A DNA stretch of 64,000 nt from Microbacterium salsuginis (GCF_012524205.1 NZ_JABACI010000001.1:186001-250000); one strand, 5' to 3'. Positions 39,092-47,193 are shown, numbered from the stretch's first letter. The notes: generated by a model from the letters alone, not told the origin. Translations and numbers: made by a program.

Positions 39092-39583
39092 ATGAGCGAC
39101 ACCTCTGCCCCCTCGGGGACGGGACTCCCCCACACTCTGCCGACCGGCATCCGGATCCGGCGGGCGACCCCGGTGGATGCCGTGCTCGTCGACACACTCG
39201 TCCGCGAGATCGCCGCGCACCAGGGGGATCACGTGCAGGCGACCGCCGCCGACTGGGAGTCGATGCTGGCGCGCGACGACGTCCGCGTGCTGCTCGCCCT
39301 CGACGGTGAGCGGCCTGTCGGCTACGTCTCGACGCTCCGACGGTTCCATCTCTGGTCGGCGTCGGACCTCATCGCCCTGGACGACCTCTGGGTCCGGCCC
39401 GAGGCGCGCGACCGGGGCGTGGGCCGTGAGCTGATGGAGGCGGTCGCGGAGCTCGCCAGGCCCGAGCGACTCGCCATCGTGTGGGGTGCGCGGGCCGACA
39501 ACGAGGCGGCACACCGGTTCTACCTGCGCCTCGGCGCCGCCATGACGACGAAGGCGATGTTCAGCTGGCGCCCGACGTCCTGA
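39092..39583 (+). CDS. GNAT-family N-acetyltransferase
   Basis: A 163-residue acetyltransferase with N-terminal IRIRRATPVDAVLVDTLVRE, beta-strand DLIALDDLWVRPEARDRGVG (the acetyl-CoA pyrophosphate loop, RxxGxG type) near residue 105, and a terminal motif NEAAHRFYLRLGA. It would acetylate an amine, and linkage to an exporter suggests a role in drug or metabolite resistance. GGAAGGAG precedes ATG 39092. Two TetR-type operators (A, B) lie in its promoter. The exporter gene follows 87 bases downstream with its own promoter. Confidence 0.88.
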   Translation: MSDTSAPSGTGLPHTLPTGIRIRRATPVDAVLVDTLVREIAAHQGDHVQATAADWESMLARDDVRVLLALDGERPVGYVSTLRRFHLWSASDLIALDDLWVRPEARDRGVGRELMEAVAELARPERLAIVWGARADNEAAHRFYLRLGAAMTTKAMFSWRPTS

Positions 39584-39599
39584 CGCGTCTCGCGTTCTC

Positions 39600-39648
39600 T
39601 TGTTGAACACTCGTGTTCATGTTATCTTCATCCCGTACATAGTTGTTC
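39600..39648 (+). promoter_or_regulatory. Promoter of the MFS exporter with TetR operators C and D
   Basis: TTGTTG (39600-39605), a 17-base spacer and TATCTT (39623-39628). Operator C (GAACA-CTCG-TGTTC, 39605-39618) lies between the -35 and -10 and is a perfect GAACAC/GTGTTC palindrome. Operator D (GTACA-TAGT-TGTTC, 39635-39648) lies at the expected transcription start. Confidence 0.75.
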
Positions 39649-39670
39649 GACTTCTTCGAAGGGTGAAACG

Positions 39671-41059
39671 ATGTCGACCTCTCCTCGTGAAACGCCCGTG
39701 GCGACCGAGCAGTACCGTCGTCGCTGGCAGATGCTGGCCTTCCTCGGGATCGCCCAGCTCATGCTGATCATCGACGTCACCGTCGTCGCGCTGGCGCTCC
39801 CGCAGATCGGCGCGGAGCTCGAGCTCTCGCGCAGCGCACTGACGTGGGTCGTCAGCATCTACGCCCTCGTCTTCGGCGGCCTGATGCTGCTCGGCGGCAA
39901 GGCGGCCGACGTGTTCGGCAGCCGCAGGGTGGTCCTCACCGGACTCGCGGTGTTCACGATCGCGTCGCTGCTGACGGGATTCGCTTCGGATCCGGTCACG
40001 CTGCTCGTCGGTCGCGGCGTGCAGGGCCTGGGGGCGGCGGCGATGTCGCCCGCGGCCCTATCAGTCATCGCGCGCACCTTCTCAGGCGCCGAGCTGGCCA
40101 AAGCGCTCGGCGTGTGGTCCGCGCTGGGAGGCGCCGGCGCAGCGCTCGGCGTCCTGCTCGGCGGACTGCTGACATCCGGCCCCGGCTGGTCCTGGGTGTT
40201 CTGGGTCAACGTCCCGATCGGAGTCCTCCTCTTCGTCGCGCTCCAGCGCACCGTGCCGAAGCTGTCCGGAGCCGGCGGCGCACTCGATTGGCTCGGCGCC
40301 GGGCTCGTGACGCTCTCGACCGCGGCCGTGATCTACGGACTCGTGGCAGCCGGCGAGGCCGGCTGGCTGAGCCCTGTCGTGCTGCTGCCGATCCTCGCCG
40401 GCGCGATCGGATACGCGCTCTTCGCATGGCGACAGCGCGTGGCTCGCGCCCCGCTGATCGACCTCGGCATGCTCGCACGTCGCCCGGTCATCGCCGGGCT
40501 CGGCCTCATCTTCGTCGCGACAGCGCTGATGATCGCCGTCTTCTTCCTGGGCTCGTTCATCTTCCAGCGCGTGCACGGATTCTCCGCCCTCGACACCGGC
40601 CTGGTGTTCCTCCCCGTCGCCATCGGCACGATCGCCGGCGCGCAGGTCGGCGGCCGGACGCTTCCCCGGTTCGGTCTGCGCACGATCGCCGTCACCGGCC
40701 TCGTCATCACCGCGATCGGGCTGACCGCCGCCGCGGCGATCGCCAGCATGACGGTGCTCGTCATCGCGATGAGCGTCGCGGCATTCGGGATCGGCATGGT
40801 GTTCGTCGCCGCCTCGACCAGCATGTTCACCGCTGTCGCACCGCATGAGGCAGGTGTCGGGTCGGGCGCGCTCAGCACCATGCACGAGTTCGGCGCGGCG
40901 ACCGGCGTCTCGGCGGTGTCGAGCGTGGCCGCGGCCGCGCTCGTCGGCAGTTCGCTCACCGCGTACAACCTCGCACTGTGGTTCGGCGTGGTCGTGGCCG
41001 CGGTCGCTGCCGCGGTCGCGGTGCTGGTGGTGCCGGGGCGCGCGCCGGCTGCGCAGTGA
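39671..41059 (+). CDS. MFS drug exporter, DHA2 family (14 helices)
   Basis: A 462-residue transporter in which I count fourteen hydrophobic segments. The DHA2 motifs are visible: VVSIYALVFGGLMLLGGKAADVFG (loop 2-3 type), GRGVQGLGAAAMSPAAL in helix 4, and GAGAALGVLLGG in helix 5 (motif C, antiporter). It should expel a drug or dye in exchange for protons. GAAGGG precedes the ATG. Two copies of the operator motif lie in its promoter, so a TetR repressor encoded 600 bases downstream on the other strand is the likely regulator. Confidence 0.93.
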   Translation: MSTSPRETPVATEQYRRRWQMLAFLGIAQLMLIIDVTVVALALPQIGAELELSRSALTWVVSIYALVFGGLMLLGGKAADVFGSRRVVLTGLAVFTIASLLTGFASDPVTLLVGRGVQGLGAAAMSPAALSVIARTFSGAELAKALGVWSALGGAGAALGVLLGGLLTSGPGWSWVFWVNVPIGVLLFVALQRTVPKLSGAGGALDWLGAGLVTLSTAAVIYGLVAAGEAGWLSPVVLLPILAGAIGYALFAWRQRVARAPLIDLGMLARRPVIAGLGLIFVATALMIAVFFLGSFIFQRVHGFSALDTGLVFLPVAIGTIAGAQVGGRTLPRFGLRTIAVTGLVITAIGLTAAAAIASMTVLVIAMSVAAFGIGMVFVAASTSMFTAVAPHEAGVGSGALSTMHEFGAATGVSAVSSVAAAALVGSSLTAYNLALWFGVVVAAVAAAVAVLVVPGRAPAAQ

Positions 41060-41086
41060 GTCGGAGGGCAGGGCTATCCTCCCCAG

Positions 41087-41659
41087 ATGGCGAACAGCAC
41101 GAGCAAGCCCGAACTGCACGTCGACACGGTCGCGGAGTGGGAAGCCTGGTTGGACGCGGACCCGGACCCGAACGGTGTGCGACTGCGACTGCGGAAGAAG
41201 GCGACGAACAAGCCCGGCATCACGTACGCCGAAGCGCTCGATGTCGCACTGTGCTTCGGGTGGATCGACGGCCAGTCCCAATCGCTCGATGCCGACTACT
41301 ACCTGCACACCTTCACGCCACGGCGGACCCGAAGCATGTGGTCGAAGGTCAACATCGGTCACGTGACCCGGCTGATCGAAGAAGGTCGCATGCGGCCTCA
41401 GGGACAGCGCGAGATCGACCGCGCAAAGGCGGACGGGCGATGGGACAACGCGTATCGGCAACGCGACGCCGAGCTACCGGCGGAGCTCCAGGAAGCCCTC
41501 GACGCGGACCCCTCGATCGCCCAGGCGTTCGCGTCCCAGTCGGCGCAGAATCGGTTCGCGATGGCCTTCCGCGTGGCCAATCTGAAGCGGCCGGCGTCGC
41601 GTGCAGCCCGCGTCGCCGACTATGTCGAGATGCTCAGACGGGGCGAGACCATTCACTGA
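41087..41659 (+). CDS. YdeI/OmpD-associated (OmdA) family protein
   Basis: The 190-residue protein matches the YdeI/OmdA family. GITYAEALDVALCFGWIDGQ is near residue 44, YLHTFTPRRTRSMWSKVN near residue 71 and RVADYVEMLRRGETIH at the C-terminus. Family members are linked to resistance to antimicrobial peptides or bacteriocins, but the mechanism is unknown. TATCCT ends six bases before the ATG, so it may be leaderless and separate from the exporter, although only 27 bases lie between them. It stands tail to tail with tetR, with three bases between the stops. Confidence 0.8.
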   Translation: MANSTSKPELHVDTVAEWEAWLDADPDPNGVRLRLRKKATNKPGITYAEALDVALCFGWIDGQSQSLDADYYLHTFTPRRTRSMWSKVNIGHVTRLIEEGRMRPQGQREIDRAKADGRWDNAYRQRDAELPAELQEALDADPSIAQAFASQSAQNRFAMAFRVANLKRPASRAARVADYVEMLRRGETIH

Positions 41660-41662
41660 CCG

Positions 41663-42250
41663 TCACGAGCCCGCGGGCGCCGCGAGCGCCCCGAGCACCG
41701 TCCCGGTGACGAGTCGAGGGGCGTCCGCGGCCGCGATCTCGCCGCGGTGAACCGCACCGGAAGCGGCGTGCAGCACGGCCTGGATCGTGGTGATCTGCCA
41801 CTCGACCGGCATGTCCGCCCGGAACTTCTGCTCCTGCCGGCCGCGCCGCAGGAGCGCGCGCACGCGCTTCGCAGGACCCTCGTGCGCACGCCGCAGTTCG
41901 TCGGGCGGCAGCGCCTGCCCGGCGGCGACGACGATGGCTCCGAAGCGATGCGTGAGCTGCCAGGTCGCGTCGAGCAGCTGCGCCATCGCCTCGCGCGGAT
42001 CGCCGCTGAGGTCGAGATCGCGCAAGGACTCCTCGGTCTGCGCGATGGCCCGAGTGGCGACTTCCGTGATCAGGGCCGTGCGCGAGTCGAAGTGCCCGTA
42101 GAGGGTGACCCTTCCCACGCCCGCGGCCTTCGCGATGTCCTGCACGCTCGCATCGGGATTCACTGCCAGCAGCGCGGTGGCCGCGTCGACGATGGCCTCG
42201 ATGTTGCGCCGCGCATCGGCGCGCTTCGCCTGTGTGGTCACCGCAGCCAT
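41663..42250 (-). CDS. TetR-family repressor of the exporter/acetyltransferase island
   Basis: A 195-residue regulator. The N-terminal helix-turn-helix spans about residues 35-55 (VQDIAKAAGVGRVTLYGHF, the TetR pattern). The rest is the helical ligand and dimer domain. I use ATG 42250, with AAGGAG upstream, although the frame is open much farther. One operator copy (E) lies in its own leader, and four copies control the acetyltransferase and exporter genes, so it should repress itself and both targets until a drug-like ligand binds. The inducer is unknown. Confidence 0.88.
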   Translation of the reverse strand: MAAVTTQAKRADARRNIEAIVDAATALLAVNPDASVQDIAKAAGVGRVTLYGHFDSRTALITEVATRAIAQTEESLRDLDLSGDPREAMAQLLDATWQLTHRFGAIVVAAGQALPPDELRRAHEGPAKRVRALLRRGRQEQKFRADMPVEWQITTIQAVLHAASGAVHRGEIAAADAPRLVTGTVLGALAAPAGS

Positions 42251-42264
42251 CGTCGCTCCTTCCC

Positions 42265-42278
42265 GTACAACTCTGTTC
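42265..42278 (-). promoter_or_regulatory. TetR operator E in front of tetR
   Basis: GTACA-ACTC-TGTTC, 14 bases before the tetR start codon and directly after a GATAAG that could be the -10 (42281-42286, minus strand). Same motif as sites A-D, consistent with autorepression. Confidence 0.7.
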
Positions 42279-42315
42279 AGCTTATCGGGACCGGCGACGA
42301 CGAACGGGGATTTGC

Positions 42316-43881
42316 TCAGGTGCGAGCGTGCCCGAGGCCGGCATCCGCCACCGCGCCGCTCTTCACGAGCGCCGCCACGTCCTCCATCTCCGGTGAGAGG
42401 AACCGGTCGGTCCCCGGACCATCGACCCCGGCGCCACGCACCAGATCGCGCACAGCGCCGGTCGCGGGACCGGGCTGCAGCGGCGCTCGCAGATCGAGGG
42501 CGCGGGCGGCCGTCAGCACCTCGATCGCGAGCACGCGCGAGAGTCCGTCGATGGCGCGGCGAAGCTTGCGCGCCGCCGCCCAGCCCATCGACACATGATC
42601 CTCCTGCATCGCCGAGGAGGGGATGGAGTCGACGGATGCCGGCACCGCGAGCCGCTTGAGCTCCGAGACGATCCCGGCCGCGGCGTACTGCGCGATCATC
42701 AGGCCGGAGTCCACGCCCACTTCGTGCGCGAGGAACGGCGGCAATCCGTTGCTGCGCGCGGGATCCAGCGCGCGATCGGTGCGGCGCTCCGAGATCGAGG
42801 CCACATCGGCCACCGCGATCGCGAGGAAGTCCAGCACGTAGGCGACAGGTGCGCCGTGGAAGTTGCCGTTGGACTGCACCCGACCGTCGTCGGTGATCAC
42901 GGGATTGTCGACGGCGGCGGCGAGCTCGCGCGACGCGATCAGACGCGCGTGGTCCACGGTGTCGCGGGCGGCGCCGTGAACCTGCGGCGAGCAGCGCAGC
43001 GAGTACGCGTCCTGCACCCGCGTGCAGACAGAGGGGTCGCGGTGGGAGGCGACGATGGGCGAATCGGCGAGCACAGCGCGCAGGTTCGCCGCCGACGCCG
43101 CCTGACCGAGCTGGGGACGCAGCGCCTGCAGATCGGCGGCGAACACCGCGTCGGTGCCGAGCTGCGCCTCGACCGACATCCCGGCCGCGACATCGGCCGT
43201 ATCGAGCAGCATCGACAGGTCGTGGATCGCGAGCAGCAGCATCCCGAGCATGCCGTCGGTGCCGTTGATGAGCGCGAGCCCCTCCTTCTCCCGCAGCACG
43301 AGAGGGTGAAGGGATGCCGCGGCGAGAGCGTCGGCGGCCGGCACGAGGGCGCCCTCCGCCGTGCGGACCTCGCCCTCTCCCATCGCGGCGAGCGCGACGT
43401 GCGACAGCGGGGCGAGGTCGCCCGAGCATCCCAGGGAGCCGTATTCGCGCACGATCGGGGTGATCCCCGCGTTGAGCATCGCCGCGTAGGTCTCGACCAC
43501 GACCGGCCGCACACCGGTGTGGCCGGTCGCGAGTGTCTGCAGCCGCAGCAGGATCAGCGCCCGTACGACCTCACGCTCCACCTCTGGCCCGGTGCCCGCG
43601 GCGTGGGAGCGGATGAGGCTGGCCTGCAGCTGCACGCGGCGGTCGGGCGCGATGAAGGTCGTGGCCAGCGCACCGAATCCCGTCGAGATGCCGTAGTGCG
43701 GTTCAGGGTCGTCGGCGAGCCCCTCGACAAGCGCGCGTGTCGTGGCGACGCGCTCGAGCGACTCCGGAGCGACCTCGACGCGGGCGCCGTGCCGCGCGAC
43801 GGCGACGACGTCCTCGGGGCGCAGCGGAGCGGCGCCGATCACGACGACGGTGTTCTCGCGAGTCTCGTGCACTGTGCTCAT
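42316..43881 (-). CDS. hutH: Histidine ammonia-lyase
   Basis: HutH removes ammonia from histidine to give urocanate. The MIO cofactor should form from residues 152-154 in GSLGCSGDLAPLSH. The triad is Cys-Ser-Gly, not the commonest Ala-Ser-Gly. The catalytic Tyr63 is in YGISTGFG, and QEDHVSMGW is present in the C-terminal half. The 521-residue length is normal. ATG 43881 is six bases after TGGAAT, and the 13-mer GTGTGGAATCGAC before it is shared with hutU. It lies far from hutUI, separated by the TetR island, and divergent from an IclR gene. Confidence 0.95.
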   Translation of the reverse strand: MSTVHETRENTVVVIGAAPLRPEDVVAVARHGARVEVAPESLERVATTRALVEGLADDPEPHYGISTGFGALATTFIAPDRRVQLQASLIRSHAAGTGPEVEREVVRALILLRLQTLATGHTGVRPVVVETYAAMLNAGITPIVREYGSLGCSGDLAPLSHVALAAMGEGEVRTAEGALVPAADALAAASLHPLVLREKEGLALINGTDGMLGMLLLAIHDLSMLLDTADVAAGMSVEAQLGTDAVFAADLQALRPQLGQAASAANLRAVLADSPIVASHRDPSVCTRVQDAYSLRCSPQVHGAARDTVDHARLIASRELAAAVDNPVITDDGRVQSNGNFHGAPVAYVLDFLAIAVADVASISERRTDRALDPARSNGLPPFLAHEVGVDSGLMIAQYAAAGIVSELKRLAVPASVDSIPSSAMQEDHVSMGWAAARKLRRAIDGLSRVLAIEVLTAARALDLRAPLQPGPATGAVRDLVRGAGVDGPGTDRFLSPEMEDVAALVKSGAVADAGLGHART

Positions 43882-43883
43882 GC

Positions 43884-43896
43884 GTCGATTCCACAC
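43884..43896 (-). promoter_or_regulatory. hutH upstream copy of the shared hut motif
   Basis: GTGTGGAATCGAC on the minus strand, two bases before the hutH ATG, identical over 13 bases to the sequence before hutU (38225-38237). It contains the presumed -10 TGGAAT. Confidence 0.55.
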
Positions 43897-43942
43897 CGCC
43901 GGGCTGCCGTGCGACACCGGGCCGTGGCATCCTGTGTCTGTC

Positions 43943-44761
43943 ATGCCAGACGAATTCGCGACCGACGGTCGCCCCCAGGTGCCCGCGGCGGATCAGACGC
44001 TGCGCATCCTGTCGTTCCTCGCACGCCAGCGTGGACCGGTGCCGGCGCGGACCATGGCGACGGCTCTCGGCATTCCGCGCTCGACCGTGTATCACCTGCT
44101 CGCGGCGCTGCAGGAGCACCAGTTCGTCGTCCATCTGCCGGAGGACCGCCGGTGGGGTCTCGGCATCGCCGCCTTCGAGCTCGCCGGGGGCTACGCGCGC
44201 CAGGAGCCCCTCGCACGGCTCGGCCGTCCGGTCCTGGCCGACCTCGTCGACCGCACGCACGAGAGCGCGCACCTCGCCGTGATGCACGGCCGCGACGTCC
44301 TGTACATCGTCGAAGAGCGGGCGCCGCGGCGACCGGCCCTCGTCACCGACGTGGGAGTGCGCCTGCCGGCGCATCTCACCGCCACGGGGCGGGCGATGCT
44401 GGCGGCGCTTCCGCGCGAGCAGGTGCGGGCGCTGTTCCCGGATGCCACGGCCTTCTCCGATCGCACAGGGCGCGGTCCTGGCCGGCCCGGCGAACTCCAG
44501 GCGTTGCTGCGCGAGGTGCGCGCACGAGGCCACGCGTCGGAGGACGGCGAGATCACGCTCGGGATGCGCTCGATCGGCGTCGTCGTGCGCGACCACACCG
44601 GGTGGCCCGCGGCGGCGATCGCGGTCACCTGGCCGGTCGCCGAGGACGGGACCGGGCAGGTCGGCGCAGACGCCGAGCACGACCCTGACGCGCTGACCAC
44701 GCTCGCGGCGACGGCGGCGGCAGAGCTCGAGCGCCGGATCGGCCGCGGCCGTTCGCGCTGA
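43943..44761 (+). CDS. IclR-family transcriptional regulator (probable hut regulator)
   Basis: A 272-residue regulator with an N-terminal winged helix (LRILSFLARQRGPVPARTMA then the recognition helix PRSTVYHLLAALQEHQFV at about residues 48-65) and a C-terminal effector domain. The effector domain carries LPAHLTATGRAMLA near residue 142 and GMRSIGVVVRDHTGWPAAAIAV near residue 211. IclR proteins often control catabolic genes next to them, so hutH and probably hutUI are its targets and urocanate or histidine its ligand; this is inference. It is divergent from hutH with 61 bases between starts. No Shine-Dalgarno is evident, and CATCCT lies nine bases upstream. Confidence 0.85.
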   Translation: MPDEFATDGRPQVPAADQTLRILSFLARQRGPVPARTMATALGIPRSTVYHLLAALQEHQFVVHLPEDRRWGLGIAAFELAGGYARQEPLARLGRPVLADLVDRTHESAHLAVMHGRDVLYIVEERAPRRPALVTDVGVRLPAHLTATGRAMLAALPREQVRALFPDATAFSDRTGRGPGRPGELQALLREVRARGHASEDGEITLGMRSIGVVVRDHTGWPAAAIAVTWPVAEDGTGQVGADAEHDPDALTTLAATAAAELERRIGRGRSR

Positions 44762-44888
44762 CGCGTCCCGATCGCCTTGTCGACCTGGCCCGTTCAGCGC
44801 GGGGGCCGGACGATAGCCACGGCTAGTCCGATCGTGGCCGGTCCGCAACCCCCTGTGGCGTCCCGTGCGCGCGTGCTTGAGTCGCCAC

Positions 44889-46022
44889 ATGTTGCCCGCA
44901 GACATTCCCGACGACGCGCACCTCATCGAACTCATCGACCACCGTGACATCCCGTCGGTCACGATCGCGCTCGGATCCTCTCCGCTGCCGCAGGATCATG
45001 AGCGGGTCAGGATCGCCCTGCGCGACGCGATCGATGAGGCGGAACGGCGGCTGGAGCGGCAGGATCTCCCGCACGGCGCCGGCCGCGCGGTCATCGATGC
45101 GCTCGGGTCGCTCCTCACCGACGACGAGTTCTGGTCGCGCCAGTCGCGATCGATCGTCGCGTTCGCCTCGCCCGGCCGGCTGGAGGCCTTCCGCCTTCCC
45201 CACCACCTGCGCGATGTGATCACCGTGGGCGACCGTTTCGATGTCGCCCCGCTGCTTCGCGCCACCACGTATCCCGAACGTGCCTTCGTGCTGCAGCTCG
45301 CGGAAGGACTGGTCCGGCTGACCGAGATCGGTCCCGATCACGGACCGGTCGAGCACCCGCTGGACCTGCCCGACGACCACGAGCTGATGCTCGTCCACGC
45401 CGTGAACGACGGCCAGCTCGACCGGCGACGAGCCCAGGGCGCGAACGGCGACCGCGTCGAGCAGGAGCGGTACTGCCGTGTCGTCAACGACGAGGTCGTC
45501 CGGATCGCTCCGGATCACGTCCCGCTCGTGCTGTCGGCCTCGGCGGCGCTGGAGCCCGCCTATCGCGCGGTGAACACCCATGCCGCGCTCCAGCCCGAGG
45601 GGATCACGGCGCACCCGGAGTCGCTCGACGACGCCGAGATCGATCGCCTCGCACGGGAGATGCTCGATGGCCTGCGTGCGGCCGAGACCGCGGAGTGGAA
45701 GGAGCGCTTCGGCACGCTTCGCTCGCAGGGCCTGGCCACGAGCAGCCTCTCCGAGGTCGCGGCCGCCTCCGCTCAGGCCGCGATCGACGAGCTGCGCTTC
45801 GACCTGGACGCCGACGACACCGGCACCGTCGACGAGTTCGGGCAGGTGCGCCGGGCCGACGCCGATTCGGGCGATGCGGCCGACGCGCCGCGCCTCGTCG
45901 ACGAGATCGTCTCGCGCGTGCTCCACAGCGGAGGCCGCGTGCGCGCCGTTCGCAACCGCGACCTCGTCGACGGCTCGCCTGTCGCGGCGACGCTGCGCAT
46001 CCCGGTCGCGTCGCCTCGCTGA
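44889..46022 (+). CDS. Probable baeRF-type (Vms1/ERF1-like) domain protein
   Basis: A 377-residue soluble protein that resembles the bacterial archaeo-eukaryotic release-factor-like families. The N-terminal part (VTIALGSSPLPQDHERVRIALRDA) is followed by a middle beta domain with RAFVLQLAEGLVRLTEIG. The C-terminal domain carries SEVAAASAQAAIDELRFDLD, GTVDEFGQV and LVDEIVSRVLHSGGRVRAV, as in eRF1-like and pelota-like folds. There is no GGQ. Some relatives act on stalled ribosomes, but function here is not established. I use ATG 44889. It is a single gene between iclR and lacI. Confidence 0.6.
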   Translation: MLPADIPDDAHLIELIDHRDIPSVTIALGSSPLPQDHERVRIALRDAIDEAERRLERQDLPHGAGRAVIDALGSLLTDDEFWSRQSRSIVAFASPGRLEAFRLPHHLRDVITVGDRFDVAPLLRATTYPERAFVLQLAEGLVRLTEIGPDHGPVEHPLDLPDDHELMLVHAVNDGQLDRRRAQGANGDRVEQERYCRVVNDEVVRIAPDHVPLVLSASAALEPAYRAVNTHAALQPEGITAHPESLDDAEIDRLAREMLDGLRAAETAEWKERFGTLRSQGLATSSLSEVAAASAQAAIDELRFDLDADDTGTVDEFGQVRRADADSGDAADAPRLVDEIVSRVLHSGGRVRAVRNRDLVDGSPVAATLRIPVASPR

Positions 46023-46047
46023 CGTTCTGCCGGCCTCGGCGTGGGCG

Positions 46048-47070
46048 CTACCGCAGGACCAGCCGCGGTTCGACGAGCACGTGGGCCTCACCGGATGCCG
46101 TGACCCGGGGAGCGACGACGCTTCCGGTCGGCCCCATCAGCAGCTCGAGCACACCCGACGCCACGCGCTCGGGGAGCTGTTCGACGCTCGAGAGGCCGAT
46201 CGCCTCGATCGCCGGCGTGTTGTCGAAGCCGATCACCGGAAGGTCAGGCCTGTCGGCGGATGCGGCCGCGAGATGCGCACCGATCGCGAGCGAGTCGCTC
46301 ACGCACACGATCCCGTCGATGGCGGCTCGGTCCTCGCGATCCTCTGCGAGGGCCGCGGCGACGACGGCCCGGGCGCGACCGACATTCTCCTCGGATGTCA
46401 GCCGCGTCGCACTCCGACCCGCCGCAGCCATCGCCTCTCGCCAGCCGCGTTCCCGATCATCGCCGGTACCCGATCCGGCGGGCCAGCCGAGAAAGGCGAT
46501 GCGCTCCCCCGCATGGGCCAGCAGATGCTCGGTGGCGGCGCGCGTACCCGCGGCGCCGTCGACGTCCACCCAGAGGTGCGCGGGCGAGGCGACGTCGTCC
46601 TCTCCCCACGGCCGGCCGAAGGAGACGAAGGGAACGGCGTTCTCGGCAAGCCAGCGCGTGCGCGGATCCCCGTGAAAGGTGCCGGTGATGATGACGGCGT
46701 CGACCTCGCCGCTCTCGGTGAGCTCCCGCATCCGGTCGATCTCGTCGATGGGCGTGCGCGCCGCATAGAGCTGGATGCGCATCCCGCGGTCGCCGGCGCG
46801 TTCGGTGAGGGCGTGCACGAAGCGGTCGAGGACCACGCCCGAGATCCCGCCGGCGTAGGGATCGAGATGGATGCCGATCGTCGAGCTGCGCCGGGTGCGC
46901 AGCCTTCGCGCCGCCGCGTGAGGGCGATAGCCGAGTTCGGCGATCGCGCCGTGCACCCGCTCCCGGGTCGCTTCGCGCACGATCTCGGGCGTGTTGAGCA
47001 CATTCGACACCGTCTGGCGAGACACGCCAGCTGCGCGCGCGACGTCTTCGACGGTGGGCGTCTTCGCCAT
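46048..47070 (-). CDS. LacI-family transcriptional repressor of the sugar operon
   Basis: A 340-residue regulator with the LacI helix-turn-helix TVEDVARAAGVSRQTVSNVL at residues 5-24 and a periplasmic-binding-like effector domain, including GIHLDPYAGGISGVVLD and the C-terminal PVIGFDNTPAIEAIGLSSVEQ. GAAAGG precedes ATG 47070. It is divergent from the sugar ABC operon, its natural target. Similar 12-mers (ATT[TG]GAACGATC) lie next to both promoters. The effector is probably the transported sugar or a derivative. Confidence 0.9.
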   Translation of the reverse strand: MAKTPTVEDVARAAGVSRQTVSNVLNTPEIVREATRERVHGAIAELGYRPHAAARRLRTRRSSTIGIHLDPYAGGISGVVLDRFVHALTERAGDRGMRIQLYAARTPIDEIDRMRELTESGEVDAVIITGTFHGDPRTRWLAENAVPFVSFGRPWGEDDVASPAHLWVDVDGAAGTRAATEHLLAHAGERIAFLGWPAGSGTGDDRERGWREAMAAAGRSATRLTSEENVGRARAVVAAALAEDREDRAAIDGIVCVSDSLAIGAHLAAASADRPDLPVIGFDNTPAIEAIGLSSVEQLPERVASGVLELLMGPTGSVVAPRVTASGEAHVLVEPRLVLR

Positions 47071-47093
47071 ACTCGACCTTTCGCGCCGGATGA

Positions 47094-47112
47094 GATCGTT
47101 CAAATCGTTATC
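47094..47112 (-). promoter_or_regulatory. Candidate LacI operator 1, over the lacI promoter
   Basis: On the minus strand GATAACGATTTGAACGATC, containing ATTTGAACGATC. It overlaps the lacI -10 (TAGGAT, 47110-47115) and the start region, so binding would shut lacI itself. Confidence 0.6.
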
Positions 47113-47162
47113 CTATGACCCGCCCGCGGGCATTGACAGCGCGCCGACCGCCTTCCTAACGT
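47110..47162. promoter_or_regulatory. Back-to-back promoters sharing one -35 element
   Basis: TTGACA at 47133-47138 has TAACGT 18 bases downstream on the plus strand (47157-47162). Read on the minus strand the same six bases are TGTCAA, with TAGGAT 17 bases away (47110-47115). One -35 therefore appears to serve both lacI and the sugar operon, so the two polymerases would compete. Confidence 0.6.
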
Positions 47163-47181
47163 GAGGGTGGCAACAGATTTT

Positions 47182-47193
47182 GATCGTTCCAAT
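47182..47193 (+). promoter_or_regulatory. Candidate LacI operator 2, in the sugar operon leader
   Basis: GATCGTTCCAAT, whose complement ATTGGAACGATC matches operator 1 at 11 of 12 positions. It lies about 20 bases after the TAACGT -10 element. Confidence 0.55.

Noticed and set aside
42251..43429. Upstream extension of the tetR frame
   Set aside because: It covers hutH out of frame. ATG 42250 has a Shine-Dalgarno and the TetR family N-terminus.
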